Positions 1 to 10,194 of a stretch of DNA of 64,000 bases are shown here, piece by piece (position 1 is the stretch's first letter; each line of letters opens with the position of its first letter). A program made the translations under genes and the position numbers. A model generated the notes under the pieces. That model did no database searches, had not been told where the DNA came from, and worked only from the letters and a program-made list of their open reading frames with translations. Source of the stretch: Enchytraeus crypticus. Its lineage: Eukaryota > Annelida > Clitellata > Enchytraeida > Enchytraeidae. The DNA lies in NCBI GenBank assembly GCA_905160935.1, contig CAJHZI010000877.1:20001-84000 (forward strand), written 5' to 3'.

Positions 1-1175
1 GATGCGGATGAATAGAACGGCAAGTTCGTGGCATAACGTTTAGGCGAAAAAAGCGGCCTTAAGTCTCTCTTACTTAACTTACGAGTAGATTGATTTTTCT
101 TTGAAACGGAAGGATCAACACGTAACGCTCCAACAGGTCCCAAGTTTGTCCTCATCTCGATTAATGGCCCTGCGGTTGGGCTGAATAGGGCCTGAGATTT
201 TTCAGCCCTATATTCGTCTCTAGAGTCGGGCCTTCTTTGTACGATTCCTATGGCAAATCCCGAATAAGGACTGTAGGAATCCAACGGTGGTATGACGAGA
301 AAATCACAGTGAATTTTACGCGCTATTAAACCACTTGAGCAACTTTCCTCCCAAGCTTTGACCGCTTCCAGTTTTCCCTCTCCGCTATTTTGAAGCTCTC
401 TTCCACTCCTTAGTCCCCTCACGTGCCCCTTCGAAGCTTCGTTCAGTGGAAGATGATCGACAAATATAACGTAGCTCTTCCCGTATCGAGCCAGCTGAGC
501 CATATTTAATATATCAGCTCTAGCGGTGTGATAATCCGTCGATTCTGCTATCAGAGTCAAATCACAGAAAACTCTATCGCGATTGTCTGATACAAACCGA
601 GGTATCGTTTCGACGGTATCACCTTCGTAGACGTGCAGTCTCTTTTTGAACTTTTTCCTCAGGTATTTGTCGACGTTGTACGGCTGAAGCCCCGCCGATG
701 AACGCCTGAACGCGTGCACGACGGTATACATGTTTAGACCTAGAATGTGCAGAGCAGCTTGTCCCGTATTATGTCCTACAATGCAGGCCGTCTTCACGAC
801 TGACTTTATAACAATATACTGAATGGCTCGATACAGCTGCGCCGCGTCGTTTATTCTCCTGTACGGACTTATCTCGTTCGCTACTGAGTTGGATATGTTA
901 ACGAACAGTTCGCTAGACTTAATGTAGTAATTCTTGTATATTATGAAGTCGGGGAATGTGGCTCTAAATAGATCCTCGCAGATAAAACGATCGGGACTTC
1001 GGCGCATGTCAGCCGGTATGAATCCTAGTGGATCGTAAAGATTGGGATCAGGTGGATAGAACCGAGTCCAGAAGAGCATCGGAAGAGTCGTGAGAGCTGC
1101 GAAAATTAAGAGAAGTAGTCGGCGATTAATGTTGAATATACCGCAAGAGTAACTGCCCATTCTCCTTCTTCGCAT
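1..1175 (-). CDS. membrane-anchored methyltransferase-like protein, 5' part (C-terminus beyond window)
   Basis: An uninterrupted reading frame of 391 codons runs from ATG at 1175 to the window edge with no stop. A basic N-terminus (MRRRRMG) is followed by one hydrophobic segment at about residues 19-36 (LLLLIFAALTTLPMLF), as in a type II Golgi/ER membrane protein. Residues 129-145 (ACIVGHNTGQAALHIL) resemble motif I of the Methyltransf_24-like family, usually a C-E-x-G-x-N-x-G-H-S-A pattern. Residues 204-240 (CDLTLIAES then YVIFVDH) match the CDL-x-x-I-D-G-G-H and V-x-D-D blocks, but the usual DGGH is replaced by AEST. Residues 306-316 (GFAIGIVQRR) match the final strand. The fold assignment is by pattern. 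The altered cofactor-site residues leave activity doubtful. The gene reads away from the TIR cluster and seems unrelated to it. Confidence 0.72.
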   Translation of the reverse strand, partial: MRRRRMGSYSCGIFNINRRLLLLIFAALTTLPMLFWTRFYPPDPNLYDPLGFIPADMRRSPDRFICEDLFRATFPDFIIYKNYYIKSSELFVNISNSVANEISPYRRINDAAQLYRAIQYIVIKSVVKTACIVGHNTGQAALHILGLNMYTVVHAFRRSSAGLQPYNVDKYLRKKFKKRLHVYEGDTVETIPRFVSDNRDRVFCDLTLIAESTDYHTARADILNMAQLARYGKSYVIFVDHLPLNEASKGHVRGLRSGRELQNSGEGKLEAVKAWEESCSSGLIARKIHCDFLVIPPLDSYSPYSGFAIGIVQRRPDSRDEYRAEKSQALFSPTAGPLIEMRTNLGPVGALRVDPSVSKKNQSTRKLSKRDLRPLFSPKRYATNLPFYSSA

Positions 1176-2159
1176 TTCCGTTCAGAAAACTTAATTATTG
1201 CCTCCTGTTTTCATGCTTTCCATTCCAGGAAACCATCGAATTAACCATCGAACCTCTATTTCGAAACTATTATCTTCTCAAATATTTGTTTCAATCAGGA
1301 AACCGAGACTATTGATTTCTCTTAGAAGAGGGACGCAGTAATGGCTCTGTCAGTAAATGATCATATTCCATCCGTATAGTAAAGTATCTCGTGTTGCACG
1401 AACTCTAGCATTAAGTAGCTGCATTCAGTAGCTAATTCAGTAGCTGCATTCAGTGGCTGCTTTCAGTAGCTGCATTAAGTAGCTGCATTGAGGAGTTGCA
1501 TTTAGTATTTTGCTTTGCATTTATTACCTGAAGTTGTTGAAGTCATATATTTTCATGTAATACTGTAATCTCAAGAAATTTCATTCAATGACTCTTTGGA
1601 ATGGCTGCTACAATCGAAAGGAACACACATTCGAAGGAATGTCTTAATGATAAACACTTATTTCTTGTTGGTTTATCCGTGAGAGAGTCAGTAACTTGTG
1701 TATAGAAATATTATCCGAGGATTCGCCATCCGATTGAGCGATAGATCGGTAGATTCTTTTTCTAGAGAGTTCTTTGTAGAGCGAAGAGATAACTTCTGTA
1801 GTTAGATAAGAGAAATATCCAAAGAAAAATTAAAAAACTTCAAACTTCTAGATATACAGCGTCAACTCTCTGAAGTCCTTTGAACCTGAAAATAGAAAAA
1901 GCAAAAGTGAAATAAGAGTGAAGAATACACACCCTGTGAGTCTGTCAAATATCGGCATGCAATTAAAAAATGCAATATTAACAGCGTTTCATAAGTGCAA
2001 TTCTCACAGCATTAAAGCAGCGAGAGATACGACGATGTGATATAACATATCCGAAAACTAGTGTTATAGTGTAATTCAGTGATAAGGATTGCTTCTTAAC
2101 GAAAGCAGAGCAAAAATACTACACGTTGATGGTTGAATCGTGATCCTGTCAGAGATCTG

Positions 2160-2160
<1 letters not shown>
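1176..2160. other. 5' flank and intergenic DNA
   Basis: No coding exon was recognised. At 1408-1500 a short imperfect repeat of CAGTAGCTGCATT occurs about six times. The remainder is AT-rich single-copy-looking sequence that may contain the promoter of the leftward methyltransferase-like gene. Confidence 0.5.
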
Positions 2161-2161
<1 letters not shown>

Positions 2162-2206
<45 letters not shown>

Positions 2207-2219
2207 TATATATATATAA

Positions 2220-2280
<61 letters not shown>

Positions 2281-2352
2281 GTGTATATATATATATATAT
2301 ATAATATATTATATATATATGTATATATATGCACATGTATATATATATAGGC
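2162..2352. repeat. (TA)n microsatellite
   Basis: Nearly pure TA dinucleotide run with a few AC/GC interruptions. Short Tyr/Ile-rich ORFs across it are translations of the repeat, not genes. Confidence 0.97.
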
Positions 2353-2360
2353 CTATGTAT

Positions 2361-2425
2361 AACAATAAATATTAAAGGTTTAACGTCCGTTTACTCATAC
2401 AAGGATGACGTCGAGGACGTCCAGA
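2361..2425 (-). mobile_element. 3'-end scrap of an L2-like LINE (family L2-b)
   Basis: Contains AGGTTTAACGTCCGTTT and CGAGGACGTCC, the reverse complement of the conserved 3' UTR end of the LINE at 59.4-61.5 kb (dispersed signature: GACGTCCCTGACATCATC, then GGACGTTAAACC). Confidence 0.7.
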
Positions 2426-2640
2426 ACTAGAAGTCGATTAGAGCACATTTATTTAAAAGATAAACTGAGAGCTGCCTCAAGGAGCGTCTGATCTTGACAG
2501 TAAACACCTCTCCAAATCACTACTTCCTAATCACTATAAAGTTTAAAGTTATTTTATAGCATCGATGTCATTTCGTAGATGACATAATTACATTAATATG
2601 CTCTAAATCCTGAAAGCAGTTTTCCTCTTAATTATAGCAA

Positions 2641-2702
2641 TAAAATAATAGCCACTAGAGTGGCTATTATTTTATTGCTATAAAATAATAGCCACTCTAG
2701 TG
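2641..2702. repeat. perfect inverted repeat with three alternating arms
   Basis: A 23-bp arm at 2653-2675 is exactly complementary to 2680-2702 around a 4-nt loop. The arm motif (AATAGCCACT) also pairs with a copy at 2641-2656, so arms A, A' and A lie in a row and two different cruciforms are possible. Confidence 0.9.
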
Positions 2703-2904
2703 ATAGTGTTACTAAAACTTGGTATTACGCTAATTAGAGAGAGCTGTTGAAGTAAAAATATCCGGCTGTAAGCATTGACAAATTACTGTTATGACGGCCT
2801 TCAACAGAAGTATGTCATTATCATCATTATCTAATTAGTAACGAGCTTGATTAGTGTGTCAACAAGTCATCCACAAGTATATATAAAAACATTTATCTCA
2901 CTTC

Positions 2905-3062
2905 CTAGTTAACTTAGTTCTCAGTTAACTTAGTTCTTAGTTAACTTAGTTCTTAGTTAACTTAGTTCTTAGTTAACTTAGTTCTTAGTTAACTTAGTTC
3001 TTAGTTCTTAGTTAAATTAGTTCTTAGTTCTTAGTTAAATTAGTTCTTAGTTCTTAGTTAGC
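2905..3062. repeat. 16-bp minisatellite (TTAGTTAACTTAGTTC)
   Basis: About ten tandem units of TTAGTTAACTTAGTTC with shorter TTAGTTC variants at the right end. Each unit carries the palindrome GTTAAC. Confidence 0.93.
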
Positions 3063-3261
3063 GGGTAATCAAGCTTTCAGAGGACATTTCAAATGTTCTA
3101 GCTTTTGCTCGATCTACGTCAAGTGTTATTTAGTCTTCAATAGCTTCTAATCGTAGTTCTACTTTTCGCCGACAAAGATCATATCTTTCTAGCTTTATTT
3201 TTACTTTTAGTAAACGAAATTAACACAGTCTACAACATCAATATGCAGTACTTGGTGCCAA

Positions 3262-3399
3262 ACGAGAAGCAGAGGTAGACCGAGATTAGGAATGTTAGAT
3301 AATCTAAGGTTCCTCTAGTATGTGGACATAAAAAGGAAAACGAAAGTCAGAAAAGAGTGGGTGCGTTATATACAATGGATCTGCCAGTAGGCAGTGCAC

Positions 3400-3402
<3 letters not shown>
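3262..3402 (+). mobile_element. RTE-like LINE, 3'-terminal fragment
   Basis: Matches the 3' end of the RTE-like element at 40.0-42.2 kb: AGAGGTAGACCGAGATTAGG, later TGGACATAAAAAGG, ending CTGCCAGTAGGCAGTGCACT. It runs straight into a (GA)n tract, as other copies do. Confidence 0.85.
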
Positions 3403-3440
<38 letters not shown>

Positions 3441-3492
3441 GAGAGAGAGAGTGAATGAGAGAGGGAGAGAGAGAGAGAGAGAGAGTGAGAGA
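3403..3492. repeat. (GA)n microsatellite, tail of the RTE-like copy
   Basis: GA dinucleotide run with occasional GTGA interruptions, beginning immediately after the CAGTGCACTAAGAGAG end of the LINE fragment. Confidence 0.95.
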
Positions 3493-3595
3493 GCTACTAT
3501 ACAGCATACATGTACAGTATACATGAATTCTACAGTAATGTAATCATAAATATACAGGTCTCGTCTCCTAATTCTCTCTTTCTCTCTTGAATTGA

Positions 3596-3664
3596 TTGAA
3601 TGGTTATTAGATGGATTGAATATTGATTGATTGATTGATTGACTAATTGATTGATAGATTGATT
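3596..3664. repeat. (TTGA)n microsatellite
   Basis: Tandem TTGA/TTGATTGA units, the same tetranucleotide found as the tail of the L2-c LINE 3' ends at 49.8 and 53.76 kb. Confidence 0.85.
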
Positions 3665-4152
3665 GATTTAGGCATCGATATAACAAATGATTACCATAGA
3701 GAAAGTTTTCCTTAAAGCCATTATCAGCTTATTAAATCCATTAGATTTATTAACAGTTCAATACACTACATTAACAGGGTCATCTAACTCGTTAAACGTA
3801 TGCCCAAAATGCTTGTTCTACATAAACGAACTTAAATGTCTGCGTGCAAACAAACCTATTTCTTGACAAGTCGCCGAGTGTCTGAATTGATCAGCGACGA
3901 TACAGCGTGTTTTGTATCTAGTCGCTGCGGGCAGCAGGGTAGGCTTGGGTAGGGTAGGCTTAGATAGGGTAGGCTAAGGTAGGGAAGGCTTAGAGCTGGC
4001 CGGCCCAGGGGAGGACATAGCGGCCTGATTGATTTGAAAAGAGCCACGTCATGTAACGGTATAGAGCGATTTTACGTGCGAGAGCGTATTCCAGTTATGT
4101 AATTTTAAATTAGAATTGCAGTAGAATATTATGTTTTTGAACGATGACCACA
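3665..4152. other. intergenic, no gene recognised
   Basis: Single-copy-looking DNA. At 3930-3985 there are about five units of GGGTAGGCTTAGATA type. No exon with coding similarity was seen. Confidence 0.5.
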
Positions 4153-4240
4153 CTTGGTAAAGCTAAAGCTAAGGTTAACGTCAGTTTTCTCACTCGAAAG
4201 CTGATGTCAGTGACGGGCCAGCACAGGATTTGACTTCCAG
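4153..4240 (-). mobile_element. tRNA-derived SINE (SINE-1), truncated
   Basis: Reverse-strand copy: TAAGGTTAACGTCAGTTTTC tail, then GTCAGTGACGGGCCAGC, then ACAGGATTTGA (B box side). The tRNA-like head is missing. Confidence 0.85.
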
Positions 4241-4355
4241 TCTTGACAAACAATAAATCAATCAATCAGTAAGAATTTTCCGTCATGGTCTCTGTGATTT
4301 TACGATCACGGAGACATGAAGCTGGTGTGACCCGTTCGTATACTAATATATAATT

Positions 4356-4630
4356 ACAACTCTCTCTGTCTCTCTCACTCTCACTTTCTCTCTCTGTCTC
4401 TGTCTCTCTCTGTCTCTCTATCTGTCTCTCTCTCTCTCTCTCTCTCTGTGTCTCTGTGTGTTTGTGTCTCCCTATCTGTCTGTCATTCTGCCTCTGCCTC
4501 AACCTGTCACTCTCTGTCTTTCTCTCTCTGTTTTCTATCTCTCTATCTCTGTCTCTATCTTTGTCTGTCTGTCTGTCCCTCTCTCTATCTCTATCTATAT
4601 CTCTTTCTCCCTCTCCCTTTCTCTCTCTCC

Positions 4631-4672
<42 letters not shown>
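4356..4672. repeat. (CT)n-rich microsatellite block
   Basis: Over 300 bp of CTCTCT/CTGTCT/CTATCT repeats. Ser/Leu-rich ORFs across it on both strands are repeat translations. Confidence 0.97.
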
Positions 4673-5159
4673 GACTCTATGAGAAGGCGTAATAAACACA
4701 CAATACACATTATGTCGCTAAATGTACGATCACAATGATCAGTATATTGCATATTTACGCCGTGCAGCACTATTACTTGTAACTGTTCAAGTGACAACTT
4801 AAATCATTATATAATAGGTCTACATGAAATCTTTCAGCAGTTCCTCAAAAGCAATACAATTCTGCGTAGTTAACTAGTAACCATAGCTCAAGGCAATACA
4901 ACTAATTCACTATGCATGAATAAAATATTGAGTTCATAGTACTCTAATTGTTACATTTTTCAGAACTACTTGTAGTGACGAAATTTTATAAATGTGTGGG
5001 CTAAGCCGTACTTAACTTGGCGGAGAATTGTAGTGTGTTTGCCTACTAGTGATAGCATTGTTTGAATACTAATTGTATACTTATAAAGTCTAGACTTTTG
5101 AAAAGTAAATTATCACTGTGTGCCTGTCAGAAACTTTAATTCCTTATAAAGGATCAATG
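4673..5159. other. intergenic, no gene recognised
   Basis: AT-rich unique sequence between two repeat blocks. No exon, RNA gene or element was recognised. Confidence 0.5.
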
Positions 5160-5590
5160 ACTACATCTACGCTAAAACAATGCTACATCTATGCTACAAA
5201 AATGCTACATATATGTTACAACAATGCTACATCTATGCTACAAAAATGCTACATATATGCTACAACAATGCTACATCTATGCTACAAAAATGCTACATCT
5301 ATGCTACAACAATGCTACATCTATGCTACAACAATGCTACATCTATGCTACAAAAATGCTACATCTCTGCTACAACAATGCTACATCTACGCTAAAACAA
5401 TGCTACATCTATGCTACAAAAATGCTACATCTATGCTACAACAATGCTACATCTATGCTACAAAAATGTTACATCTATGCTACAAAATGCTACATCTTTG
5501 CTAAAATAATGCTACAATTAAGCTATAACTATGCTATATTTATGCCACAACTACGCTACAACTATGCTACAGTTACGCTGTAACTACCAT
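5160..5590. repeat. minisatellite of TGCTACA units
   Basis: About 400 bp of alternating ATGCTACATCT and ATGCTACAACA/AAA blocks with a 21-22 bp period, degrading on the right. Frames stay open across it because stops are rare in the unit; no coding function is implied. Confidence 0.95.
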
Positions 5591-5783
5591 CCATGCAGCA
5601 TACCAAGTAAAATACATACATAAGCTTAGACGAGCAGTGAAATTTTATGCAATCGTACAAAAATTATACTAAATCGATACTTTATAGCTGTAATGTTCAG
5701 GCTTTCAACAATACTCAGTAAATGTCTTCGCTATTTACAATCATTCCAAGATTTGCCGATGATCCAGGTTTCTTAGTAGCGAA

Positions 5784-6060
5784 GTGGGTTCACAGAAATT
5801 TGTGGATTGCCTGAACATTACTGCATTAATGTATGGAATAAAAACTAATATAAAGAAGGCGAAAGTGATGATAATGTCAAGAAAAGAGATGAAATCAATA
5901 CGAAAAAGACTGTACGAAGTGAGAACAGGTAAAGAGTTTCAGATTTGTACAACTCAATATAACAGAAGATGGGAAATGTGAAACGGAAATAACATTTAAA
6001 ATTGCTCAAGCAAAAGAAGCCTTCAGTAAAAGGAAAGAACTGAGTGAGTGAGGATAGTTT
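5784..6060 (+). mobile_element. RTE-like LINE, internal reverse-transcriptase fragment
   Basis: Translation contains LNITALMYGIKTNIKKAKVM, the post-palm segment of RTE-type reverse transcriptases (L-x-x-x-A-x-x-x-G-L-x-I-N-x-x-K-T-K). It is broken by a stop after about 65 codons. It continues in frame-shifted form to a poly-purine stretch. Confidence 0.7.
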
Positions 6061-6072
6061 ACTGTAATAGTA

Positions 6073-6240
6073 ATAATAAAGGTTTAACGTCTATTTTCTC
6101 AAGCGAGGAAGATGTCAGGAACGTCCCTTCATCACTTATCGCTACAAATGAATACACCGAAATGATTTGAAAAGAAATGTGATGATGGAAAGATCCTAAA
6201 CGGTGCCGATCCGTGATCAAAACCAGTCAGATAAGATGAC
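6073..6240 (-). mobile_element. L2-b LINE 3' UTR fragment
   Basis: Reverse-strand match to the 3' end of the element at 59.4 kb: GGTTTAACGTCTATTTTC, ATGTCAGGAACGTCCC, then AAAGATCCTAAACGGTGCCG and CCAGTCAGATAAGATGA. Confidence 0.85.
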
Positions 6241-6522
6241 AAATATGAAAGAGGCATTTAAAGGAAGAATGGAAGATGCGAGACTTGAGCTTCTGGATGA
6301 ATTGAAATCCTTATCAAATAATCGATATGGATTGATAACCTTATCAAATCATCGATATGAATTGATAACCTTATCAAATCATCGATATTAATTGATAACC
6401 ACATCAAATCATCGATATGGTTTGATAAGGCTATTCTTGTACCGATTACAAGAGATGATCAGAGGATAGAAATAGGCGGAGGAGTACTATGGCATGGACC
6501 TGCCAATAGGTAGTACAATTAA
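6240..6522 (+). mobile_element. RTE-like LINE 3' end interrupted by a minisatellite
   Basis: Begins with an EA-F-x-GRME segment equivalent to the element's [17 protein letters not shown] block and ends with ATGGACCTGCCAATAGGTAG. A 30-bp tandem repeat at 6303-6425 lies inside it. Confidence 0.65.
6303..6425. repeat. 30-bp minisatellite inside a LINE fragment
   Basis: Four units of about 30 bp (GATATGAATTGATAACC, then TTATCAAATCATC). The array is embedded in the RTE-like fragment. Confidence 0.9.
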
Positions 6523-6604
6523 ATGGCAGCTAAAGATGGTTAAATGCTTGCTGGTTACATTCTGATAAAGAAGTAGGGCGCCTTGTTGAAAGTTTATGTT
6601 ACAC

Positions 6605-6730
6605 AAAACTGTTATATAAAGCTGTTATATAAAGCTGTTATATAAAGCTGTTATACAAAACTGTTATAAAAACTGTTATATAAAGCTGTTATATAAAAAC
6701 TGTTACACAAAGCTGTTATATAAAGAAGTA
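6605..6730. repeat. minisatellite GCTGTTATATAAA
   Basis: About eight units of 13-15 bp (AAGCTGTTATATAAA) with ACA for ATA variants. Confidence 0.9.
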
Positions 6731-6899
6731 ATATAAATCTCTTTTCTCTGATAAGAATCTTCAGTTTGCACTGCGAACAGGATGAAGAGATAAGAGGTAA
6801 AGTTCTAGAAAATGATAAATTCTACTCTAGGTTTCCGTGACAACATCGCGCACTGTAAATTGCGTTAATGGGGGTTTTTTGATTATCGCACCGCACAGT

Positions 6900-7040
6900 T
6901 TAGAATAGCGTTACATTTTCTCTTTAACAAAATCGCTTGCGGTGAATCAATCTGTAGTGATGTGAGGACGCCCCTGACATCATCCATATATGAGGAAAAG
7001 GACGTTAAACAAGTATTATTATTATTATTAATTATTATTA
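6900..7040 (+). mobile_element. L2-b LINE 3' end with (ATT)n tail
   Basis: GCGGTGAATCAATCTGTAGT, then CCCTGACATCATCCATATA, then GGACGTTAAACAAG and an (ATT)n tail at 7012-7036. The complete 3' terminus of this family is visible here. Confidence 0.85.
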
Positions 7041-7177
7041 TTTTTATATTTTGCTTACCCTGAGTGCAAAGAACCCCGGGTTTGATAAAAACGATGCAAG
7101 CAATACGTTCATATACATTCATATTAAAATAGTAGAGTAGCCTATTGTACAACAGTAGCATAGTACAATACAAGCAA

Positions 7178-7216
<39 letters not shown>

Positions 7217-7349
7217 TATTACTATTATTATCTTTATTATCTTTATAATTATAATTATTATTATAATAATTTTTAAATAATTATTTTATTTTTATTATTT
7301 TATAATAATAATAATAATAATTATTATTATTATTATTACTATTATTATC

Positions 7350-7381
<32 letters not shown>

Positions 7382-7520
7382 CATGATTATTATTATTATT
7401 GTTATCATGATTATTATTATTATTGTTATTATTATTATTATTATTTTTATTATTATTATTATTTTTATTTTTATTATTATTATTGTTGTTGTTATTATTA
7501 TTGTTGTTGTTAATACTAAT
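7178..7520. repeat. (ATT)n microsatellite block
   Basis: More than 300 bp of ATT/TTA trinucleotide repeats with GTT and ATC interruptions. The Asn-rich ORF on the reverse strand is a repeat translation. Confidence 0.97.
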
Positions 7521-7704
7521 ATTATTGTCGCTTATTTCTTGACCGTAAGTCAATAAGCTTCGTTCGTTATTATAATAGTCAGGGACAGGGCTTAACCATT
7601 CAAATGTGTAAACGACAGAGCGCAATGTGGAACTCTTTATTCTATTGCAAGAATTGTATTAAAGAATGCTACTCGACAATGGTCAAACTTGCAGCCAATC
7701 AGAG

Positions 7705-7800
7705 AAACTTTAAAGAACGAGAAATAGGACTGAATTATAGTTTAAAGAACGAGAAATAGGACTGAATTGTAGTTTAAAGAAGGAGAAATAGGACTCAAAA
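7705..7800. repeat. three tandem copies of a 32-bp unit
   Basis: TTTAAAGAACGAGAAATAGG followed by ACTGAATTATAG occurs three times in a row, the last copy slightly diverged. Confidence 0.9.
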
Positions 7801-7944
7801 ACTAACGTGTCTCAACATATGCCATCATTATTTCAATCAAGTTACATGTAGGTTAGTTCCTTCGATGCATCATTCTCTATATTTTTCGTGCTTTTCGATT
7901 TCTATGTATCTCTTTTCTGGTAGTTCTGAGAGAGCTGGTGCATA

Positions 7945-8182
7945 TAGACAGTTGATGAATGCATAACAAATAGGAAGAAGAGATGGATAGGACACATTCT
8001 AAGGGGGAAGATCTATTAAAAGAGGTCATAGAAGGTAGAATGGAAGGAAAAAGAGGCAGAGGCAGGCCGAGATTAGGTATGTTAGATGATTTAAAGATTC
8101 AATCATATGTGGACATGAAAAGGAAAGCAGAAGAGACGAGTGGATGCATAATATACAAGGACCTGCCAGTAGTCAGTACACA
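7945..8182 (+). mobile_element. RTE-like LINE 3' fragment
   Basis: Frame-consistent C-terminal segment: [12 protein letters not shown] start, then [20 protein letters not shown], then a D-L-K ... MKRKAEE stretch, ending at ACCTGCCAGTAGTCAGTACA. It is followed by (TA)n instead of the usual (GA)n. 5'-truncated copy. Confidence 0.88.
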
Positions 8183-8183
8183 A

Positions 8184-8221
<38 letters not shown>

Positions 8222-8223
8222 TA

Positions 8224-8271
<48 letters not shown>

Positions 8272-8480
8272 ATTTTCGCTCTCTCTCTATAGCAGGAGAT
8301 AGAGAGGGAGCGAGAAAGAAAGAGACATACAGACAGTCAGACATACAGAGAGAGTGAGAGAGAGAGAGAAAGAAAGAGAGACATACAGAAAGACAGGCAG
8401 TCACACATACAGAGAGACAGCGAGAGATAGACAGAGAGAGAGAGCGAGAGAGAGAGAGAGAGAGAGTGTGTGTGTGTGAG
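8184..8480. repeat. (TA)n then (GA)n microsatellite block
   Basis: Pure TA at 8184-8268, then GA-rich repeats with ACATACAGA interruptions, ending in (GT)n. Confidence 0.95.
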
Positions 8481-8654
8481 TGAGATAGTGCGAGTGTGTG
8501 TATCTACTTCACTCAGCCTAGTGTACATAGCAGAATCTATTTTACAGCAAACCTCTACAGATCAATTCATGGATGATTGAACTGCTAGCTAGGTGATAAC
8601 GTTACTTAAATATTAATGTATCGATTAACCGCTTCTCTCATGTAGGCCTACATT

Positions 8655-8815
8655 TATTTTCTAACTCCTTTGAACAACAGGTTACTTTCCCGACTCGTGA
8701 AAATAAAATTATTGATTTAATATTTTCTGATATTTCCTCCCACATTTCGAATAACACATCTACTACTCCTATTGGATCAACGAACTATACTCTTTCTATC
8801 AAATTTGATTAATTA
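8655..8815 (+). mobile_element. LINE endonuclease fragment
   Basis: Translation gives QQVTFPTRENKIIDLIFSDI followed by 25 open codons, the block near the end of CR1/L2-type apurinic endonucleases (P-T-R-x-x-x-x-L-D-L-I-x-T/S). It is stopped soon after; an orphan fragment. Confidence 0.7.
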
Positions 8816-8929
8816 TGACAGACTTTTCTCATATCACTCAGATACACCTCCATCGTATAAAGTAAATCATTTAAAATTTTCGCTTTTCTGACGTAGACTC
8901 CAAAGTTTAATATCTGATCTTGATTGCAA

Positions 8930-8939
8930 TAATAATAAT

Positions 8940-8984
<45 letters not shown>

Positions 8985-8992
8985 GTAATAGG
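8930..8992. repeat. (ATA)n microsatellite
   Basis: ATA/TAA trinucleotide run upstream of a LINE-D fragment. Confidence 0.95.
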
Positions 8993-9140
8993 CAGGAGGA
9001 CCAGCGCCATTACTGGTGATAAGCGCGAAAAAGCTTTTCTTTGGCAGTGGCTGTCTATTGCTCTCCAGCGATTCAATGCAGTCAGTTTCAGTGGCACTTT
9101 GGCTTGCGGCTTCCCGCAGTGTAGAGGAATTATTTTAATC
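8993..9140 (+). mobile_element. LINE-D C-terminal fragment
   Basis: Translation ITGDKREKAFLWQWLSIALQ then RFNAVSFSGTL matches the C-terminal block shared with copies at 26.2-27.1 and 28.95-29.5 kb ([15 protein letters not shown]). Confidence 0.8.
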
Positions 9141-9224
9141 GCTTCTTTTTTAAACTTTTAATTAAATAAAGCCTCTTTTATCTTATTTTTTTAGCCCAGG
9201 GCCCTTTACAAACCAGGGCATAAA

Positions 9225-9415
9225 AATAATAATAATAATAATTATTATTATTATTATTATTATGCTTTCCATGACTTTGCAAAGATTTAATGCAGTCTGC
9301 TTCAAACAATTCTTTTAAGCCGATTGATGACCTCGAGTAGCCAGGCGGCGATTCAGCACATGTTGCTCGAATCGTTTTTATCAAACTTCCGGTTCTTTAC
9401 ACCGGGGTAAAATAA
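9225..9415 (+). mobile_element. LINE-D last codons and 3' UTR
   Basis: [13 protein letters not shown] then stop, then a 3' UTR identical in layout to 26.16-26.28 kb in inverse orientation (CGGCGATTCAGCACATG, TTTACACCGGGGTAAAATA). It ends in AT-rich simple repeat. Confidence 0.8.
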
Positions 9416-9632
9416 AAATAAAAAATAATAATAATAGTAAAAATAATACTACTACTAATAATAATAATAACAACAACAACAACAATAATAATAATAATAA
9501 CAACAATATCATTTTATCATTAATTAATATCATAATATTAATAAAAATTAAAATAACTATAATAATGATAATAACAATAATAATAGGAATAATAATAACA
9601 TTAATAATAATAATAATAATAATATAATTATA
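9405..9632. repeat. (ATA)n/(CAA)n microsatellite block
   Basis: Long run of AATAAT with CAACAA sections, continuous with the 3' end of the LINE-D fragment. Confidence 0.95.
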
Positions 9633-9639
9633 AGTATAT

Positions 9640-10190
9640 TTATATAGCGCCGCTCTAAGTTAAATGAAACAGTAGCGTTGAATGGACAGTGAAGGTCAAG
9701 TAGCCATCCCGTATGAATGTTCTTCCCAAAGATATAGAATAGACATATATATTCGTAATTCTATGGTTCTTCCATTGATGAATGCCGGCCTTCTTGCTGC
9801 TCCATTTTTGATAATTTATTATCGAAGTGTATCCCTATAATAAATTAAAAAACCTTCAGGTCCTTCAAGTAGAAAAACACCCAAATAATCTCACTCGTTG
9901 TAAAATATTTTTCAAACCCCATTAAGTGAATGAAGTGTAATATATAAAGAGCTGGTAAGAAATCTGTCGGAAGTATTTCTTACAGAATGGACTCAAAGGT
10001 AGTCGAAGATGAATTATGAGTAGAGAGTTACGAACATGCAACATTCTCAGTGAGTTAGATACTCATATTATATAGAATATTCAGAAACGAAATATTCATA
10101 TATATACTCAGATAGATATAAGGTTTTATATTCAGAGAATACTCTAGATTCTAACAGTAATGGCAGCAACTACAGATAACTGCTTACTGT
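9640..10190. other. intergenic, no gene recognised
   Basis: AT-rich unique sequence with no recognisable exon, RNA gene or known repeat family. Confidence 0.5.
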
Positions 10191-10194
10191 GAAT

